Source: Procambarus clarkii
Taxonomy: Eukaryota > Arthropoda > Malacostraca > Decapoda > Cambaridae
Length of the DNA stretch: 64,000 nt
Direction of reading: 5' to 3'
Assembly: GCF_040958095.1 (NCBI RefSeq)
Contig: NC_091228.1
Coordinates: 6,125,700-6,189,699 of the forward strand
Shown: one piece after another, positions 60,733 to 64,000 of the stretch
Numbering within the stretch: position 1 is the first letter of the stretch
Layout of the letters: each line of letters begins with the position of its first letter
The notes under the pieces: generated by a model
Told to the model about the DNA's origin: nothing
The model's database searches: none
The model's input: only the letters and a program-made list of their open reading frames with translations
Position numbers and translations under genes: made by a program

Positions 60733-62466
60733 ATGGCTCGGAAATGTGTTCTCGCCTGCTTGAAACAACTCCATCCGCCTATTGTATTACCTCATAACGA
60801 GAGGTACATTGTAGGACGGTCAAGGGACACAAGGATCAAGTCTAAACGTTGCTCCAAACGGCAAGGTTAGATTGGACCGGATTGAGCCATGTTAAGAGGG
60901 TGGGTGGATCGTCATGGGGGGGCGTCATGGTGATATTGAGTGGTTGATAACATTCTTGTCTGGCCAGGCCGGGGTCTTTGTCAGTTCTTGCTCCACAGTG
61001 GTCTTCCTGGTGAGTCTGGTTTGTGCTACACGTCTCAGTGGTCTTCCTGGTGAGTCTGGTCTACACTATACTTCACAGTGGTCTTCCTGGTGAGTCTGGT
61101 CTACACTATATTTCACAGTGGTCTTCCTGGTGAGTCTAGTCTGCACTATACTTCACAGTGGTCTTCCTGGTGAGTCTAGTCTACACTATACTTCACAGTG
61201 GTCTTCCTGGTGAGTCTGGTCTACACTATACTTCTACACTATACTGGTCTACACTATACTTCACAGTGGTCTTCCTGGTGAGTCTGGTCTACACTATACT
61301 TCTACACTATACTGGTCTACACTATACTTCATAGTGGTCTTCCTGGTGAGTCTGGTCTACACTATACTTCTACACTATACTGGTCTACACTATACTTCAC
61401 AGTGGTCTTCCTGGTGAGTCTGGTCTACACTATACTTCACAGTGGTCTTCCTGGTGAGTCTGGTCTACACTATACTTCAAAGTGGTCTTCCTGGTGCGTC
61501 TAGTCTACACTACACACTCAGCTTAACATCACACATCTGCACCTTCACGTAGAGAATCCTAAGGAAAGGAAGCATTCACCATCTCGGTTAACAATCTCAT
61601 TAAATCAACACAACATGGATTTGTTAAAAATAGATCCTACCTTACAAACCTGAGCACATTTTTTGAAATAGTAACCAGATACTCAGACAAAGGACTAACA
61701 GTAGATGTAGTATACATGGACTTGGCTTAAACTTTTGATAAGGCACTACATAAAAGATTAGAAAGGAAATTACTGGCATATGGAATAAAGGGTATAATAC
61801 ACAGAGAGTAATCACACTTAGAGAGTAATCTACCTCTGACGCTCCTCTTTCAATACACAGGGAGTAATCGCACTAACGTGATGTGTCAATGAGAAAATCC
61901 GTATGAGCCGTGATGAGGATTCTGGTCCGTGAAAATCCAGTGGAAAATCCTGGTTCGGCTTCAGTAGAAGCCTCGGGAACCCTTGTGGGCTCGGTAGAAC
62001 TCCAGGTTGCAATCCTTTTGACCATGTCGTGGGCTAGTTGACTAGGGCATGTGTGTGGGAACCCAACACATAGGTTCGAATCCTCATCACAGCTCCTATG
62101 GACTTTCTCAAAGGGTATAATACTTCAATGCATAAAACAATGGTTAAAACAAAGAAACAATGGGTCATGCTAAACAGGAATGCAACTGTCTGGAGAAATG
62201 TGGTAAGTGGGGGTACAGTCGAGGAAAATTCGTTTTCCCCATACTGGAAAGTGCAAAATGGCATATTCTCTTGTTGTTATTGTAGTATTGGGTTAGATTA
62301 TGAATGAATAAGTGGTTTGTAACGACGATGTAACTGTCGCCTATCGCAATAATTTATTGTGATGGGATTGGCAGCCCCGTTTTGTCATGTGATGCTATGA
62401 AACTGCTGATGTTTTCCAGACAGTTAACAATAGGCAACAACCAAGGACCCATGAGAAAGATGCATT

Positions 62467-62504
<38 letters not shown>

Positions 62505-64000
62505 AGGGTTATTAACCCATGGAACTGCCTACCCGCCAAAGTCATAAATGCCAAAACTCTGCTAACTTTTAAAGTACAGCTGGAAAAGATAGTCAAGGCA
62601 AATGGGGGGGAGAAGGGGACTTATGACCGTACCTTCAGCCACTAGTGTTAGTGGCTGTCAGGTAAACTCGGCTAAACATTATATTCAATGCTGCTGTTTT
62701 GGTATGTTTCAGTTGAGCTGCTGGCAGATTATGCTACATACACTGTCACAGTACGACAAATTGGACCCAATGTGACTGGTGTTAATCACAAAGGTCTACT
62801 TTATGGTAGTACGACCCAGTTGCAGCACGGTGACATTCTAGAAGTAAGTTCTAATATTTCTTGTGGTTGTACAATATGCATGGTTGCAGTACATTATTGT
62901 ACTGTGTTAATGATCTAAGTGAAATATGGTTCTGAGGTCTGCAGGAGCTATTAACAGGTTTGTGTATTACACTGAATACTCACGTAAAGGTCATCTCATA
63001 TAGGCAGTGTGTGTAGACTTAAAAGCCTCCTGGTTTAGGTCCTTAAATGATATTCTTATGTTAATTATGGTGGGATTATATCTACCAAACAGTTCTTTTT
63101 CTCTTGTTTCTTGTAATCACCTTACCCATATGGTGTAGTTAAATATAGGTCTCCTATCTCCCTTACTCATTTTCATTGCTTTATTCATATTTGGATTGAA
63201 TTTCATCAGCAATTTATGTGCCCACTCCTGAAGTTTGTCAAGGACTTCTTGTAGCATCCTACAGTCCTCTTCAGTTCTTTTACTTCTGATTAACTTAGCA
63301 TCTGTAAACATTAACATGTATGAGCTCACTACCCTTGAAAAGTCATTTTAATAAATAAATTTGAATGAGCAATGGTCCCAGGACAGATCCCTGTGGAACA
63401 CCATTTTCCAATCTTCTCCAGCTTGATGTATACTCTCTTACTAAGACCGTTTGTTTCTTAGTCTGCCCATTCCATCATCTGTTGTTGCTTGACAAGGCTG
63501 TGATTAGGCATGCTGTGTTTGGGACCCTAGTGGCTTCTTCCGTTTGTGATCCATGTTTTAAGTTTGGCTTTCAGGTTTTGCTTGTTTCCCTGTAAGTAAG
63601 AGCGGGTTGCTACCCAAGGCTCTGTCGTGGGGTAGCAACCTGTTCAGAAGGGATTACGTATTTCAATTCTCTCAACAGTTTAGATTTATAATTTAGGAAC
63701 CAATAATACAATTTTATCTTTTTTTTTTTTAACAGGTTCTGCTTGGTGAGTACCACCACAGAGTAGAATTTGATCCACCTCCTGACAATACAGACACTAA
63801 GAAAAATTGCCAAACAACTGATCTAGAAATGCCACGAAGGAAGGCTGAGATTGAGCAGAGTTCAGAAAAAAGAAAAAATTCAGTTGGAGATGAAAGCACA
63901 GAAAGACCAAAGAGAGCGAGGACACAAACACAAACAGAAAAAGGTGTGGAAGGCTGGGAGGAATATGATGATGAAGCATTACTAGTTTTTAACAAAAATA
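60733..64000 (+). CDS. PNKP: PNKP, polynucleotide kinase 3'-phosphatase, N-terminal part (3 exons, runs off the window)
   Basis: Exons: 60733-60865, 62713-62843, 63736 to beyond 64000; phases close and 176 residues are visible. PNKP repairs DNA ends by phosphorylating 5'-OH and removing 3'-phosphate during single- and double-strand break repair in the nucleus. What is seen is the FHA domain (residues 1-about 105) with RYIVGRSRDTRIKSKRCSKRQVELLADY, split here as RYIVGRSRDT then RIKSKRCSKRQVELLADY, including the GR and KRCSKRQ residues that in the family contact phosphothreonine of XRCC1/XRCC4. A charged linker follows with a likely nuclear signal (ERPKRAR), then EGWEEYDDEALLVF, which matches the linker-phosphatase junction of human PNKP (GWENLEKLLVF). 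Aprataxin has a related FHA domain, but this junction favours PNKP. The ATG has A at -3 and G at +4. Intron 1 contains a 40-bp splice-donor-like minisatellite. Confidence 0.9.
60992..61515 (+). repeat. 40-bp minisatellite in PNKP intron 1
   Basis: Eleven copies of CAGTGGTCTTCCTGGTGAGT plus CTGGTCTACACTATACTTCA. The central copies grow into a 69-bp unit by an internal TACACTATACT duplication. Ten copies hold CTGGTGAGT; the last has GTGCGT. Confidence 0.92.
61600..61800 (+). mobile_element. Broken CR1-like LINE, RT fragment
   Basis: Reads INQHGFVKNRSYLTNLSTFF, then TVDVVYMDLA, a stop, and TFDKALHKRLERKLLAYGI; RT motifs 2a-A with an in-frame stop. Confidence 0.8.
61925..62105 (+). repeat. SINE with tRNA-like segment
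   Basis: GGCTTCAGTAGAAGCCTCGG ... GTCGTGGGCTAGTTGACTAG ... ATAGGTTCGAATCCTCATCA. B box GGTTCGAATCC. Related to 22035-22255. Confidence 0.65.
62468..62502 (+). repeat. ATT microsatellite
   Basis: About 11 pure ATT/TTA triplets in PNKP intron 1. Confidence 0.95.
63110..63480 (-). mobile_element. Broken CR1-like LINE, RT fragment
   Basis: The minus strand reads ENGVPQGSVLGPLL in one frame and LQEVLDKLQEWAHKLLMKFN in another, with a decayed FADD box (MFTDAKLI). It lies in PNKP intron 2. Confidence 0.75.

Overview
This is an AT-rich, intron-rich, repeat-laden animal nuclear sequence. Conserved protein exons with GT-AG introns are scattered among tRNA-derived SINEs, broken LINEs, MITEs, minisatellites and one young LTR element. 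The repeat types (SINEs with an 'ACAAATGGG' body, tails reading 'GTTTCGGGCAGG', a Tigger end reading 'CAGTGGTACCTCGG') are ones I associate with decapod crustaceans such as crayfish, lobsters or crabs. That placement rests on memory of repeat style and on arthropod-like protein sequence, not on a search.

Four host genes can be spliced by eye with every intron phase closing. (1) MRTO4 (mRNA turnover 4 homolog, a ribosome-assembly factor), plus strand, 4655-12397, five exons, 253 aa. (2) An Argonaute of the AGO clade, minus strand, 42334 down to 15503, sixteen exons, 862 aa, with a complete slicer tetrad. (3) NSUN5 (28S rRNA cytosine-5 methyltransferase), minus strand, 59782 down to 47194, eight exons, 489 aa. 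(4) The start of PNKP (polynucleotide kinase 3'-phosphatase), plus strand from 60733, with the FHA domain and linker present and the catalytic part beyond the window.

Layout: 1-4650 holds LINE and SINE debris. MRTO4 and Argonaute converge tail to tail across 12398-15502. Argonaute covers 15.5-42.3 kb; its introns hold a 1.04 kb Tigger remnant, LINE and SINE pieces, a TIR MITE, and a 6.05 kb LTR retrotransposon (28223-34271) in opposite orientation. The 42.3-47.2 kb interval is repeats. NSUN5 and PNKP are divergent, with 950 bp between start codons, half of it a 24-bp GC-rich minisatellite. Two genes act in ribosome building (MRTO4, NSUN5), one in small-RNA silencing (Argonaute) and one in DNA end repair (PNKP). 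They share no obvious pathway.

The most unusual structure is around the Argonaute 5' end: a 22-bp array of alternating inverted half-sites in intron 1, a six-copy 56-bp array in which every unit carries a strong 5' splice-site match, and an inverted copy of that unit upstream of the gene, on the gene's own strand, that could serve as a 5' UTR donor. I saw no prokaryotic features, CRISPR array, rRNA or convincing functional tRNA gene.
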